NCBI GenBank assembly: GCA_016169945.1
Contig: JADLSH010000073.1
Location: forward strand, 744,001 to 808,000
Reading direction: 5' to 3'
DNA: 64,000 bases
From: Trachythela sp. YZ-2020
Lineage: Eukaryota; Cnidaria; Anthozoa; Malacalcyonacea; Clavulariidae
Below the pieces are notes generated by a model. The model was given only the letters and a program-made list of their open reading frames with translations. It ran no database searches and was not told the DNA's origin. Each line of letters begins with the position of its first letter. Position 1 is the first letter of the stretch. Below, one piece after another: positions 21,301 through 33,000 of this stretch. Made by a program: the position numbers and the translations under genes.

Positions 21301-22768
21301 TCATGGTCTTCACCTCATCAATCAAACTTTATATTAATATGCTTCTATATTTTCTAGCGATGTAGCTGTGGCTTAAATTGTTTCCCTCCGATCGATCCTG
21401 TAAATATTTTTGGAATATATAATTATTAAGCCGGCCTAAAGTTTAGGGACTGTTCATTCATTATTCATGAGGTTGGTACCGAAGAGAAATTGAACTGCTT
21501 TTTGTACAGTCAAGCAAAAGTAAAATTCTGTCGATTAGCCATGCGTTCTAACAAGAGAAGATAAATGCATGTATAGCGTTTCGTAAAATAAACCTTAAAT
21601 CCCGTTTTTCACTAGGCGGATTTGTTCGCGCGAAACGGATCGAAAAATTGATTTCGGATGTTATTGGTTAGCGAAATATGCGTCGCGAAAAAAATAGGAA
21701 CCGATCCATCGTTTTTGCGGCGAATTTTTTCGCTGACCAATCACATTGCCGAATCTATTTTTTTGGATTCGCTTCGCGCGAATTGAACAAATTTGCTTGG
21801 TTGAAAACCGGCTTAAGTTTTTTCCAGGTTCATAGTAGCGTACTGAAATACAGCCCACTTGCAATATTTTTGCATGCCTTGTTGCATCTCGTTAGCACTG
21901 ATCTTGCATTGTGGACTTTGTTGGATTACCAAGCATCATTGACTGATAATTTGTCTCTTGCTACTCGCTATACAATATACGCCCAAGATACCCCCAGTCG
22001 ATACCCTCAGTATACGAGATGTCCTCAGTAAAGATGTTGTCAGTTTAAATATTTCAATCTCCGATAGCAACCCCATGTAGGTATAAAAAATGAACTGTCC
22101 CCTTATTAATGCAGATCCTATTTAGAAATTATAAACCAATGAAAGGTGACTTAATTGTCTTTGTTTTTTCGTACTTCAGTAAAAATTCTTATCCTTCTTT
22201 CTGCTCAATGCAATTTCTATAAAAGTATGAAAACAGAAGAAATATTAAAAATTAGGCTAAAACGAACTTTCCTTTTTACTGGATAGCTCCTTAAACTAAT
22301 TCCTATACTGTTAATACTGGATAGCAGACCATTAGTTATGTCTAAACTGTTCTTACTAAGGATCCAGTAAGCCCATCCCTTATTGGCACAGTGTTACTAC
22401 AGGAATAACCTGAGAAAGCCATTATTAAAGTCCAACTAAAGGACTCTTCCATATATTGCAGGGACCGAACTCAGGTCACAGAGATGAATGCAATAATCAC
22501 TATGTACGCAACACCCCTTGGATCTGAGGATGGTTAACGATAGATAGATTATTCGGGCCAGAATTTCTTCTCACAGTGGTTTTGTTACTCTTAAAGTGTA
22601 ATAGTCGGAATTCCAAATATTTAAAGCTTCCTAAACGTTGGTTGTAGACGTTTATGGGAGAGGCAGCAGCACGAAACTATGGTGCAATTGCACACTAGTT
22701 CATTGTTTTTGGTATAGTTCAGTAAAAATCCCTTATCCATATAATGGAGATATAAATATAATTATTGT
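21300..22768. repeat. 3' flank of TPR-CHAT copy B, duplicated at 890-3540
   Basis: Homologous in order to the copy A flank, as described there. It lacks the two insertions found beside copy A but carries its own MITE at 21596-21815. No gene is visible. Confidence 0.8.
21596..21815. mobile_element. MITE of about 220 bp
   Basis: The left end AAATCCCGTTTTTCACTAG...TTTGTTCGCGCGAA and the right end TTCGCGCGAATTGAACAAATTTGCTTGGTTGAAAACCGGCTT read as imperfect complements over about 40 bp. The interior is rich in TTTTTTCGC and CGAT motifs. It has no counterpart in the copy A flank. Confidence 0.6.
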
Positions 22769-25700
22769 TTACCTCGAAGCAGATAGCAAACGAATTTCAT
22801 TAATTTCTTGTTTGGTTAGCACGATATCTTCACCCAGAACTTGAAATGCCGCCCAAGCACTTGGTTGGTATGTTCTCTTTAATGTCTTCATCGTCTGCTG
22901 TAGTGCACTACATACGGAGTGTCCATGGACGAGTTTAAAATAATATCCGATCATGAATTCCATTGTGGCCTTGTCGTCGATTTGCCAAAGTGCTACGAGA
23001 ACAGCACGTGCTCCAGATCCAAGGAATGAACGCGCGATGCCGACCACACCCTCTGAGGATATCTCACCACGCCCACTATCGCAGCAACTTAGGACAACAA
23101 GACGGGCATTCAGGGTACACTTCAGGATATCCTCGGCCGTTAAAAGATAAGATGAAGATGGAGGAATACGCGGTGCTCCTTGATTGGGTGTCAAAAATAT
23201 TTCTGCGCGTTTGAAATACCCATGTGCTGCTATGTGAACGATACTTGCATTTTTCATATCCTTCAAAACCTTTTCCTTGGTGGCCATGTGCTGAACCAAC
23301 GGTTGCGCATTGAAATACTTACTGCACTCGATAACTTCTTGCTCAGCGTTTGGTAACGGAGGAAGCTTTATACGTTCGCCATCAACATCCGCTGTACCTA
23401 TCTTGGGATTTCCAACGAACAAAGCAGGTCCGAGCTTAGCAAGTGGTTTTGATAAGCAGGAATTAAGCACGTGCAAGGAAGGGATGAATTGTAAGCTGTA
23501 CTGGTCACATAAGTGAGATCCACTTGGGCTGAGCAGTGCAGCAAATGGAAGCGTAAACAGTGGTCCTTCAGGAACAATGAGCAATTTTGAACCATTCAGG
23601 TGATTCTCGATAGGTTGGATTAATGTAATGTAGAGGTCTTGTAAGAAGCAATTGTGGGCTGTGTCCTGCGCCGATGTCTTGGTTGAAGGACTAGGTTTCC
23701 GTGGGCATGTTTTATTGAGGGGATCGTGTTCCTCGAGAAGATATGTATCCGCTAACCTTCCAATCTCTTTCTCACAACTTTCAATGTCATCAGACATCAA
23801 GCACATAGAATTGCATGCCGTTGTTTCGAAATCATGCACTGCTGTAACATCTTCCTGTAACATATCTTTCTGCGCAGTTCTCACTTTTAGGTTGTTCTTA
23901 AGACGGACGATGTGTCTGTATAAATAGCTTCTCATCGACTGTTCATGCGCAATTTTCAATTGTTTGTAAAATACGCCATCTTGAGAAATCACCCACGAAT
24001 GTAATTCACCATTTTGTCCAAACGCGTACGAAACGATTGCATCAGCTCGATGGGAATGAACTACATCATACAAGGAATTATCGAACAAATTCTTTGAGGT
24101 GCTGGAGGATGGATCTCGGGCGATGGTTTCCATTGGGTCGGAGTAGTTGAACGGCAAATCCAGACCAGAATAAACTATTTTCCGCGTTAAATCATACAGA
24201 GCTTGTGCTTTGCCACAGTCTGATACCAGAAGACCCGTCTTTACTTCTTCCAAATTTAACAGACTTTCAAGCAGCAACTTGTGGACGTGTGCGAATCTAT
24301 TGGACATGGAAATATTGAATTCATCATGATCACGTAAGGAATTACGTATGCTCTGGAAATTTATAATTGATTTGGCGAAGAAGGAGCAAGCCTTAGGAAT
24401 GTCGACCTTTTGGTAACATTGTCCCAGCATTTCTTGTGCAATTGCGATCAATTCGTGGCTTCCGAGGTCTTTAGGTCTCGAAATTTCGAGCAGACGATTT
24501 AAATATCGAATAGCTTCATCAAATTGGCCATGATTTTTATGATACTCTCCCAAACCAAGTAGAGCCTTTGCCAAGGATGGTTTGTCATTAAGTTCCTCAG
24601 CAATGCTCAAACGTTCAAGATGACAGTAAAACGCTTTCTCGAATTGTTCCATTTTGGCATACGTATTTCCCATGTTTCCTTGGGCCCGCCCCACTCGTGC
24701 TTCGTTGCCAAGTTTCTCGGCAATATATTTATCTGTTGTATGACACTCCATTGCTTTATTGTGCTGACCATTTTCGGTGTAGGCATTCCCAAGATTCCCA
24801 TTAGCTTTTCCTATTTCAGCCCTGTCGCCCAATTCCGTAGCAATCTTCAAATGTGTGCAGTGGTTTTGAATAGCTTCTTTATATCGACCAACGGCCATAT
24901 AGAAATTACCCAAATTCCCATAAGCTCGTCCCTCCCTGGATTTATCTTCAAGGCTTTCTGCGATCTTTAAAGACTCATTACAACATTCAAATGCTTTATT
25001 GTATTGCCCAATCTCGATTAAGACAGCGGCCATGCTTCCCAGGGCATCTCCTTCGTCTGCTTTGTTCGAAAGCTCTTTCGAGATTCTCAAATATTCACGA
25101 AGGTTAAAACTTGCTTTTTGCTTATTTTGCCCGAATTCCATGTAAGCATTCCCCAGAGTTCCGAAAGCTCGTCCCTCTCCAACTTTATCATGGACTTCGT
25201 GAGCAATACGCAAAGATTTTTGACTTGATTCAACGGCCTTTTCAATTTGACCACTCAAATAATACGCCCTTGCCATACTTTCGTGAATGCGTCCTTCGGC
25301 TGCTCTGTGACTAAGCTTTTGAGAAATTTTCAATGCTCTATCTTGAAATTCGAGTGCCTTTCGGTATTGACCACTAGCCATGTAAGCGTTTCCTAAATTT
25401 CCGTTAGCACGTCTTTCATCAGCTTGGACACGGTTATCTTCAGCAATTTTCAAACTTTCTTCGTGCAGCGTAATAGCTTTTTCGTACTCACACAGTCCCG
25501 TGTAGGCATTACCCAGATTTCCAAGCGCTTGACCTTCGCAAACTTTGTTTCCAAGTTCCTTTGCGATCTCTTTTTCTTCTTCGTGGCATTTTACTGCATT
25601 TTGATACTGTCCTATTTCCCTGAAGATTTTTCCGATTTCTGCTTTTGCTCTGCCAATTTCCGCCTTGCCGCCAACTTCTTCAGCAATCTGTAAGAATTTA

Positions 25701-28700
25701 CCATAATAAGAAATTGCCTCATTACATTCACCAATTGCAGCGTGATAATTTCCGAAATTTTCATTAGCCCGACCCTCTTCCCTTTTATCTGGTATTTCCT
25801 TCGCCAACATCATTTCTTTTCGAAAGCAAGCAACAGCCCTCCCGTAATCACCTGTGCCAACGTGAGCCACTCCAATGTTTCCATTAGCTTGAGCAATTCC
25901 TGATTTATCGTCTAATTCTTTAACAATACACATTTCTTTACGATGGAAATCTTCCGCTTCATCATATTGAGCAAGTCCTGTGTAAGCGCATCCAATTACA
26001 CTGTATGCTCTCGCTTTGGCAGCGTCGTTACCTAGTTTCTCTGCAATTTGCAATGCTTTACGGCTAAATCTAATAGCTTCTTCATATTGACCTTTCGCCA
26101 GATGTACTTTTCCAATGTTGCCGCTAGCCTGTCCTTCTTGACCAATGTCACCTATCTTTTCAGCAGCCTCCAAATATTTTTCTTGGAAATAAAGAGCCTG
26201 GCCGTAATCACCATTGAGAGAGTAATCATCGCCCAAGTTCTCAAAGGCTCGTGCTTGATCCTTGAGGTCTTCGGCGGTTTCTTCTTGGTTACGATGGTAG
26301 CCAATTGCCATTTCATACTGGTTAATGCTCCTGCTGATGCAACCTAATTTACCTAAAACTTTCACTGTGGTTGATTTGTCCGTATTTTCTACAATTTCCA
26401 AACAAGCGTGATAAGAATCAATGGCACTTTCGTGTTGGCCAATAGCAAAGTAAATGTTGCCTATTTTCTTCTGCGCCCGTCCTTGTTGCGATTTGTCTTT
26501 TAAATTTTTAGCAAGCTGTAGAAATTTTGTCTGATTTTTCATTGCTTCTTCGTACTGACCACTGGCCTGGTAAGCACAGCCAAGATTGCAATAAACCTCT
26601 GCTTCTTCTGTTTTGTTTTTCAATTCCTGAACAATTTCAAGTGCCTTTCGGTGACATTTAATTGCATCTTGGAATCTACCAGTTTTGACGTATACCCAGC
26701 CAATATTACCTTGAGCTCTTGCTTGCCGTAGCATGTCGTGCTGATCTGTAACAACTTTCAGATCCTTTAGCAAAAACTTCATAGATTTTTCACACTGGCC
26801 AATTTTGGCATATGCGCAGCCAATGAGGTTGTTTGATTCTTCTGATTGAGATGATTCATTAGCTTTTTCCAGAAACTCGATCGCCTTGTTGTATTGCTTG
26901 GCTTGGTAGTAAGCAATTCCCATTTTTCTTTCACATCGTTCAAGTTCTGTTTTATCACCCAGCTTTTTTGCAGAATCGCAAGAATTGCGATAGTTCTCGA
27001 TAGCCCGTAACCATTGCCTTGTAGCACTATACGCATCACCCAAGTATCTGTACGCGCTTTGTTGTCGTTTTTCGTCGTGGAGAATTTTTGCTAATTTTAC
27101 ATTTTCCAAATGGTATTTGATAGCATTTTCGTAATCATTATTGGAATAAGATGCAATTCCCAAAGCTTCGCGAATGTCTGCTTCGATTTTTACATCTTGA
27201 GCAAGCTCCAGTGCTTTATAATAATACCGACTTGCCTTTGGGATGTTATTTTTAGAAAAGGTTGCTTTGCCAAGTTTATAATATACTTGACATCGTTCAT
27301 CTGGTTCTGCAATATTAAGATGTTCAAGATAATATGCACAAGCTTCGTCATATTGAGAGTTATTGTAATATGCATCTCCCAACTTCATAAGCGCTTCTCG
27401 TTTAAATTTCAAGTCACCAAGATCCTTTGCCAGATTCAAGCACTCGAGATACAAACGTACAGCTTTGTCGTAGTCGCCACTTTCTGTGCGCAATTTACCC
27501 GCTTCAAGATAGACAGTCGCTACTTCAGAATTGTTCATCGTTGTATCAACCATCTCCAAATATTTGTCATAAAATTCTAGAGCATTTTGAGGTTGGTTAA
27601 TCTTTGTGTAGGAACAACCCATGAGTCTGTACGATTCTGCTTTTCCTGCTTTGTCATTCATTTTCTGAGCGATTTCTAAACAACGTCGATGATAAACGAT
27701 CGTATTATCGTAATCTTGGTTTTCGTAATATGCATTTCCCATCTTTCTTTCACATCGATTGACTGCTTCGGTATCGTTCAGGCCTTTTGCAATAGCGCAA
27801 GAACTACTGTAACTCTTGTTAGCCTCCGACCATTTCTTCAAAGCACAGTAGTCGTCTCCCAAACTATCGTGTACTCGTTGTTGTCGTTTCATGTCATTAA
27901 GCTGTATCGCGAGTGCTAAACTTTTGTTGTGATTGTCAATAGCGCTATCGTAATCTGAATTGGAATGAGACGCATTTCCTAACCCTTCATAAGCATCTGC
28001 CATATTTTCTTTATTTCGTAAACTTTTAGCGATCTCCAGTGCATCGTAGTAGTAAGGAAAAGCCTCTAAAGTCTTTCTCTGAACGCAGAGCACATCTCCC
28101 AATTTTAGATCCACACGCCGTTTCAATTCTTTATCCTTCTGGGCGTTGGCAATCTCCCAAGCTTCTTTGTAATGCTTTTGCGCATCTTTATATTGAAATG
28201 TATTAGAGTAAGCATCTCCCAAACTTTCATGGATTTTACCCTCTTTCTTCTTGTCTTTAAGTTGTTTTACCAGCTCTAAACCATTGAGATTGTGTTCAAT
28301 GGCTTTTTCGTATTCGTTGCATTCTGCGTAAGTATTTCCCAGATAAATATTCACGTTCGCTATTTCAGATTTGTCACCTCTTTCATTAGCCATAGTTAAG
28401 TATTGATCATAACATTTGATAGCCTTTTGTGGCTCGTTATTCTTCAGGTAAGCACAGCCCATGTTTTCGTGCGCTAATGCGGTTGTTACCCTATCACCCA
28501 ATCTGCGGGCTTTCTTTAGGCATTTCTTATAACAATCTATGGCAGGTTGGTACAGATTATGGGATAAATTTACTTCACCTAAATATCTGTACGCCTCCGC
28601 AATTTTCGCCTTGTCCGTTAATTCTTTGGCCAATTGCAAAGATCGCTGAAAGCATCCAATAGCCATCTCGTGTTGGTCTATCGCTTTGTAAACACAACCA

Positions 28701-29302
28701 AGCTCTAGATGCATTCGTTGTTCTAAACTTTTACATTCCTGCACATTTTTTAGAATTCGAAGACATTCATTTAATTTCTCTTTGGCTTTCTCGTAATCTC
28801 CCAATTCTCTATATGCAATCCCCAAATTACCGTTTACTACTGCTATTTCCTGATTGTCTTCTAAGTATGTGAAATTTTTTAGGCACTCTTTATGGTGTTC
28901 TTTGGCCTTGTTGTACTGACGAGTATTGTGATAAGACAGACCTAAAAACTTATTAGCCAAGGCTTTTTCTGTGGGATCATGTGGGCCAATTTTCAAATAC
29001 TCACTAAAGTGGAAAATAGAATGCACGTATTCTCTAATTTTGAAGTATAATTCTCCCAAACTTCGATAAGCTTTTCGTTTCTCTTCCCTGTTGTCTCGCT
29101 CTCGAGCAATAGTTAGGGCTTCTTTATAATATTCGATGGATTTTTTATAGTGACCTATCTCAGCGTATTGACAGGCCAAAGTATTCTGAAGTTTCCCTTC
29201 AATTCCTTTTCTTTTTAAAGTCTGAGCGGCTTCCAAAGCAGCAAGAGTTAAGACTTCACGACCCTTTTTAAGCATGCTCACGACTTCCGATTTGAGGTCC
29301 AT
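22769..29302 (-). CDS. TTC28-like TPR-CHAT protein, copy B, intact (2177 codons)
   Basis: A single uninterrupted 6.5-kb frame. Residues from about 35 to 1680 form about 40 tandem TPRs of 40 residues. A linker leads to a C-terminal CHAT peptidase domain from about 1756, with LLIVPEGPLFTLPFAALL at about 1907, predicted catalytic His2027 (VHIAAHG; codon 23224-23222) and Cys2074 (LSCCDSGRG). Both residues of the clan CD dyad are present. Architecture and length resemble vertebrate TTC28 (about 2,480 residues), a protein associated with the midbody; I infer a cytoplasmic scaffold or protease, with substrate unknown. The lack of introns over 6.5 kb is notable for an animal gene, but the duplicated flanks show the local pair was copied as DNA. 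The start at 29302 matches the internal ATG of copy A. Identity to copy A rises from roughly half near the N terminus to near-identity in the CHAT domain. Confidence 0.9.
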   Translation of the reverse strand: MDLKSEVVSMLKKGREVLTLAALEAAQTLKRKGIEGKLQNTLACQYAEIGHYKKSIEYYKEALTIARERDNREEKRKAYRSLGELYFKIREYVHSIFHFSEYLKIGPHDPTEKALANKFLGLSYHNTRQYNKAKEHHKECLKNFTYLEDNQEIAVVNGNLGIAYRELGDYEKAKEKLNECLRILKNVQECKSLEQRMHLELGCVYKAIDQHEMAIGCFQRSLQLAKELTDKAKIAEAYRYLGEVNLSHNLYQPAIDCYKKCLKKARRLGDRVTTALAHENMGCAYLKNNEPQKAIKCYDQYLTMANERGDKSEIANVNIYLGNTYAECNEYEKAIEHNLNGLELVKQLKDKKKEGKIHESLGDAYSNTFQYKDAQKHYKEAWEIANAQKDKELKRRVDLKLGDVLCVQRKTLEAFPYYYDALEIAKSLRNKENMADAYEGLGNASHSNSDYDSAIDNHNKSLALAIQLNDMKRQQRVHDSLGDDYCALKKWSEANKSYSSSCAIAKGLNDTEAVNRCERKMGNAYYENQDYDNTIVYHRRCLEIAQKMNDKAGKAESYRLMGCSYTKINQPQNALEFYDKYLEMVDTTMNNSEVATVYLEAGKLRTESGDYDKAVRLYLECLNLAKDLGDLKFKREALMKLGDAYYNNSQYDEACAYYLEHLNIAEPDERCQVYYKLGKATFSKNNIPKASRYYYKALELAQDVKIEADIREALGIASYSNNDYENAIKYHLENVKLAKILHDEKRQQSAYRYLGDAYSATRQWLRAIENYRNSCDSAKKLGDKTELERCERKMGIAYYQAKQYNKAIEFLEKANESSQSEESNNLIGCAYAKIGQCEKSMKFLLKDLKVVTDQHDMLRQARAQGNIGWVYVKTGRFQDAIKCHRKALEIVQELKNKTEEAEVYCNLGCAYQASGQYEEAMKNQTKFLQLAKNLKDKSQQGRAQKKIGNIYFAIGQHESAIDSYHACLEIVENTDKSTTVKVLGKLGCISRSINQYEMAIGYHRNQEETAEDLKDQARAFENLGDDYSLNGDYGQALYFQEKYLEAAEKIGDIGQEGQASGNIGKVHLAKGQYEEAIRFSRKALQIAEKLGNDAAKARAYSVIGCAYTGLAQYDEAEDFHRKEMCIVKELDDKSGIAQANGNIGVAHVGTGDYGRAVACFRKEMMLAKEIPDKREEGRANENFGNYHAAIGECNEAISYYGKFLQIAEEVGGKAEIGRAKAEIGKIFREIGQYQNAVKCHEEEKEIAKELGNKVCEGQALGNLGNAYTGLCEYEKAITLHEESLKIAEDNRVQADERRANGNLGNAYMASGQYRKALEFQDRALKISQKLSHRAAEGRIHESMARAYYLSGQIEKAVESSQKSLRIAHEVHDKVGEGRAFGTLGNAYMEFGQNKQKASFNLREYLRISKELSNKADEGDALGSMAAVLIEIGQYNKAFECCNESLKIAESLEDKSREGRAYGNLGNFYMAVGRYKEAIQNHCTHLKIATELGDRAEIGKANGNLGNAYTENGQHNKAMECHTTDKYIAEKLGNEARVGRAQGNMGNTYAKMEQFEKAFYCHLERLSIAEELNDKPSLAKALLGLGEYHKNHGQFDEAIRYLNRLLEISRPKDLGSHELIAIAQEMLGQCYQKVDIPKACSFFAKSIINFQSIRNSLRDHDEFNISMSNRFAHVHKLLLESLLNLEEVKTGLLVSDCGKAQALYDLTRKIVYSGLDLPFNYSDPMETIARDPSSSTSKNLFDNSLYDVVHSHRADAIVSYAFGQNGELHSWVISQDGVFYKQLKIAHEQSMRSYLYRHIVRLKNNLKVRTAQKDMLQEDVTAVHDFETTACNSMCLMSDDIESCEKEIGRLADTYLLEEHDPLNKTCPRKPSPSTKTSAQDTAHNCFLQDLYITLIQPIENHLNGSKLLIVPEGPLFTLPFAALLSPSGSHLCDQYSLQFIPSLHVLNSCLSKPLAKLGPALFVGNPKIGTADVDGERIKLPPLPNAEQEVIECSKYFNAQPLVQHMATKEKVLKDMKNASIVHIAAHGYFKRAEIFLTPNQGAPRIPPSSSYLLTAEDILKCTLNARLVVLSCCDSGRGEISSEGVVGIARSFLGSGARAVLVALWQIDDKATMEFMIGYYFKLVHGHSVCSALQQTMKTLKRTYQPSAWAAFQVLGEDIVLTKQEINEIRLLSASR

Positions 29303-29314
29303 ATTTTACGCGAA

Positions 29315-29420
29315 TAGTACTGCTCTTACATTTCCAAGATGGCCATAATATGAGAGGTCGAACATTTCGTATTTAAATGTTTTCCATCTTTCACCTAAAA
29401 TGTTATCAAATTTCATACAA
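29315..29420 (-). promoter_or_regulatory. Conserved 5' flank of copy B
   Basis: Shares with 10130-10240 the blocks CCAAGATGGCC, GAGGTCGAACATTTCGT, TTTAAATGTTTTCCATC and CACCTAAAATGTTATC. This is the candidate proximal promoter or 5' leader of copy B. No TATA box is evident. Confidence 0.5.
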
Positions 29421-30041
29421 TGTAACATAAGCAAATTGATTATTTTTATCCATAACATGCAAGTGGTTTAATCTAAAAGTTATTAAATCATTTACCCAAA
29501 AGTTGAACTTATTAAAATCTCTATACGAAACATTAAAATAAGTGTGTGTTTTGCACACTTTGTGTCCTTGTGGACCGAAAGTGTGTCCTTGTGAATCAAA
29601 ATATGTGATCTTTGAGGATGTAACAACAATTAATAGAAATGTCTTAGAGTTGATCTTACATGATAATGATAATTGGTTATATATTAAATTGCGAGCAGCT
29701 TTCTAATTTAAATTGTAGGTGCTGTCCAAACCAGTCACACCATTTCCTTCAAGAAACAGGGCAAAACTCCGATTGTCTTGCAGTATTGGTTAAATATTCA
29801 TCACCTCACTCTTTTATTTACAACAATAATTCAGTTTCACTATTTAAGGAATGTAATGGTGATAGCAACCAAACACCATTCGCTTGTATTTTCAAACTCA
29901 GTTTTCAAATCGGTGGTGCGAGTGGTCTTTGAATCAAACCGTTAATTCTAATTCCTGAACATCACCTGAGTGCTGAATACCCATATACTGTAATTTAAGG
30001 TCACTTGTTACCTACACTCTCTTAACGATATATTATCATAT
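29421..30041. other. Spacer, nothing recognised
   Basis: AT-rich. It contains a doubled GTGTGTCCTTGTG phrase (about 29560-29595) but no gene or transposon that I can support. Confidence 0.4.
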
Positions 30042-31045
30042 ATTATATTATAAGTAGTATCTAACGAGCAATTTGATTGGCTAATTGCGCGTGCTTTATG
30101 ACGCAATAAAGCACGGCCACTGTTTTGATTTTTCTCCCTTCGTCTCTGCTTGTTAAACTTTCCTCGGAATTGTCAATACAATATGAACAAAATTATAATA
30201 GTTTTGAATCCAAAGTCTGTCAGAAAGCAAGAAAAAGTAGACCTAAACGAGATGGAAAAAGCTAGCCAACAAATGACAACGGGACATAAACGGCGAAGAA
30301 AGATTCGTAGCTGTTTCTGAGCTCGAAATATACTTTTTTGCTTGAAAGTTCGCATTCAACGGCGACAAGAAACACAAAAATCTGTGGTATTTTGACATTC
30401 AAAGATACAAAAACTCTATTTAAACACAAACCAACCAAATTTATCCACAGTTCTAGGTGCAAAAAATTAAAACTAGCCATGTTGGCATTGATTTTATAGA
30501 TAACACTATGTCTATAGTTTTTAAGCTGTCAAGATGCAACGACAAAAACCTACACAAATACGAAATATTATGGATTTCTTGACAGTTTGTCTGAGAATTT
30601 TTTTTACCACCAGCCATTCAACAACAAAAAACACAACAAGAATATTCAAACAGTACCTTCAAACAAAAACTGCCTGATATATTTGGTTCAAGATGAAAAA
30701 TCCAACTTGACAGCCAATGTTGTCAAAGCAGCTTGACAAAAACCTTCGCTTTTATACCGAATCCAGAACAAAAGTGAAGCAGAACAACGAAAAACCAATC
30801 TGTCTATCATTGTGGACTATTTTTGGAAAATTTTCAACAGTTTTTATACCTTTTTAATCCCTAATTTTTGTTGAGTTGCACGTTTTTCGCTCCTTCGCCG
30901 GTCAGAATTCAAGCTTGTAGTTGTTGCCAAGCAATGAAAACATTGAAAAGCTTGCGAGTGACGTCAGTGATTACATGTTAGGAGAATATCAATATTGATC
31001 TTTGAACAAAATTGTTTACTGTGCTTATATACCACTTATAATATA
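30042..31045. mobile_element. Candidate non-autonomous TIR element, about 1 kb
   Basis: TATATTATAAGTAGTAT near 30042-30062 and ATACCACTTATAATATA near 31029-31046 are inverted with one mismatch. Subterminal GATTGGCTAATTGCG and GCTTTATGACGCAATAAAGC motifs recall common cnidarian MITEs. The interior has only short overlapping frames. It directly abuts the palindrome at 31049-31240, and the two may be one element. Confidence 0.45.
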
Positions 31046-31048
31046 AAA

Positions 31049-31240
31049 GAAATAGAAAAACTCGTCTTGTGCCTTTATGGTGTGATAAAGCACTCGGGAA
31101 ACGTTGGGAGAACCGGAGAACACTCGAGAAGCGTGTAAAACACTCGGCTACGCCTCGTGTTTTACACGCTTCTCTCGTGTTCTCCCAACACTCCCTTGTG
31201 CTTTATCACACCATAAAGCACGCAACTTGTTTTCTATTTC
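31049..31240. repeat. 192-bp palindrome
   Basis: GAAATAGAAAA on the left and TTTTCTATTTC on the right, then TTTATGGTGTGATAAAGCAC, ACTCG, and GTGTAAAACACTCGG with complements, form a nearly continuous inverted repeat around CTACGCC at about 31143. It has the same style as 698-800. Confidence 0.75.
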
Positions 31241-31529
31241 ATAAATAATACACAATAGCCAGTATTGGCACACAATACGGAGACGAACATTGGCTTAAAC
31301 GGCTCAAACTTATAGTTTGACGGCTTTCATGTAGATATACATTGTACAGCAAGGTAACGTATATGAAATATATGCACCAGTGAAGTCTAACGTTTTGAGC
31401 GATGGTGGATGGCCCAGTCCAACCTCGCATTTGATCAGGATATTAACCTTGCCATTGTGTTAATACTCAACAGTAAACACTGTGACTAGACGCACTAGAT
31501 AAATAATACAAGTCTATCGTGCGTGTATT

Positions 31530-32080
31530 CGCCCCATAGTAGTGTATGCAACACCAGTCTTCCACGACTCCCTCCCAAATTATCTAAGCACGGAGATCGA
31601 AAGAGTCCAGAAAAGATGCCTCCGGAGAATTTTCCCCGATATCTCGTACGATGATGCCCTAGTACAATCTAATGTATCAACCTTATATGATCGATCGAAG
31701 ATCAAATATTTGTAAAAAACATTTTCTCAAAGCTTACAGCGACACTGAACATAAACTGAATAAACTGATTCCTAAGGAGAGTAAGAGTCCATATTCACTA
31801 CGAACACGTAACCAGCTCATTGTTCCAACCTGTCGAACTGATCGCTTTAAAAATTCCTTCGTCATAGCAAACAGTTTAAAAATGAAATCATTACTTTTAC
31901 CAACTTTTAGCTTTGAATTTTAATGCTGGAGTAGTATATAGTTTTTTACCTTATAGATATATGTATATTTCTAACTTTTAATTAGTAATTAATTTATGTA
32001 AAAATTCGTATTCAATTCAATTAGGTTTTGCTGATTGTAAATTGCGATTATTAAACTATCTGTCATCTATCTATCTGAAT
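31530..32080 (+). pseudogene. Non-LTR retrotransposon, C-terminal fragment
   Basis: Plus-strand translation from about 31532 gives a block typical of the region after the reverse transcriptase of CR1/Jockey-like elements (RPIVVYATPVFHDSLP, then ERVQKRCLRRIFP), ended by a stop near 31714. A shifted frame continues with RTRNQLIVPTCRTDRFKNSF. At 32050-32075 short TATC repeats follow, as at many LINE 3' ends. This is a 5'-truncated, frameshifted dead copy. Confidence 0.7.
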
Positions 32081-33000
32081 ACTTGGAAATTTCGGATATC
32101 ACAAAAATCGAATTCAACAATTGTTTTATTATACATTGCATTGTTATTGTTAAGTACTGTTACATGAATAAATGCAAAAATGAACAATTATAAAAAATAA
32201 CAAATAACAATGGCAACAAAATCATAAGAAACTTCATTTACTGACTTTGCAGGAATGTTTTGGTCCGGATATATACGTTAGTGTTAAGGATAGGCTTATA
32301 GAATGAATCACAGAATAAATGTTATACGGATCTAAAATATGCCTGCAACATGAAGTTCCTCCCTTTTTTTGTAAAGGACCGCTCGCTATAAATGTATGTA
32401 CCGCGGGCTCAAGCTAGTTCTATTTGATAACCAATCTCGTACAAAGAGTATTCCCGTTCGCGATTTAGGTGGTGGATAAACGGTATTCCTACAATGATTT
32501 AAAAAAATGATCTGCCGTAAATTCCCACTCGTATTATACCTCCATTAAGAAATATATCCAGTCCCTATATCTATACCCCCCCCCCTTCCTTTTTACAACA
32601 GAGAAACACATGTGTACTGATTTTAGCTACTGATTCGCCTTGATTTTGTCTTAGTTTACTGCGTCTCTTACTACGTTTGGGTAAAATCACAACTCCGCTC
32701 TATTAAGCTCTTCCCCACTGACCTATACCAAATGGACTGAGCGCTCAATCTATTTTTGACTTGAGCTGGCTATTTGCATCACTCCTGACGTCATATAGGT
32801 ATTTGTTCTCATGCGGAAATTCGCTGACCATGCTGACCATTGTTAATTTTGCGTTTTTGAGGCGTGAAATGCCTGCGAAATCATAATAGAAAGTAAGTCA
32901 GTTTGTACCTGGTTTATAGTAAATGATATTTTTAAGAAATTAGCAGCCTGTCAAGTATGTTTTCAATTGTTTAGAAAAAAATCGCAAGTAGCCAAATTGT
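32081..33000. other. Spacer, nothing coding
   Basis: AT-rich, with a short C homopolymer run (about 32577-32587) and a CCAATCTCGTAC repeat fragment at 32434 related to 10980 and 39556. No gene. Confidence 0.4.
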
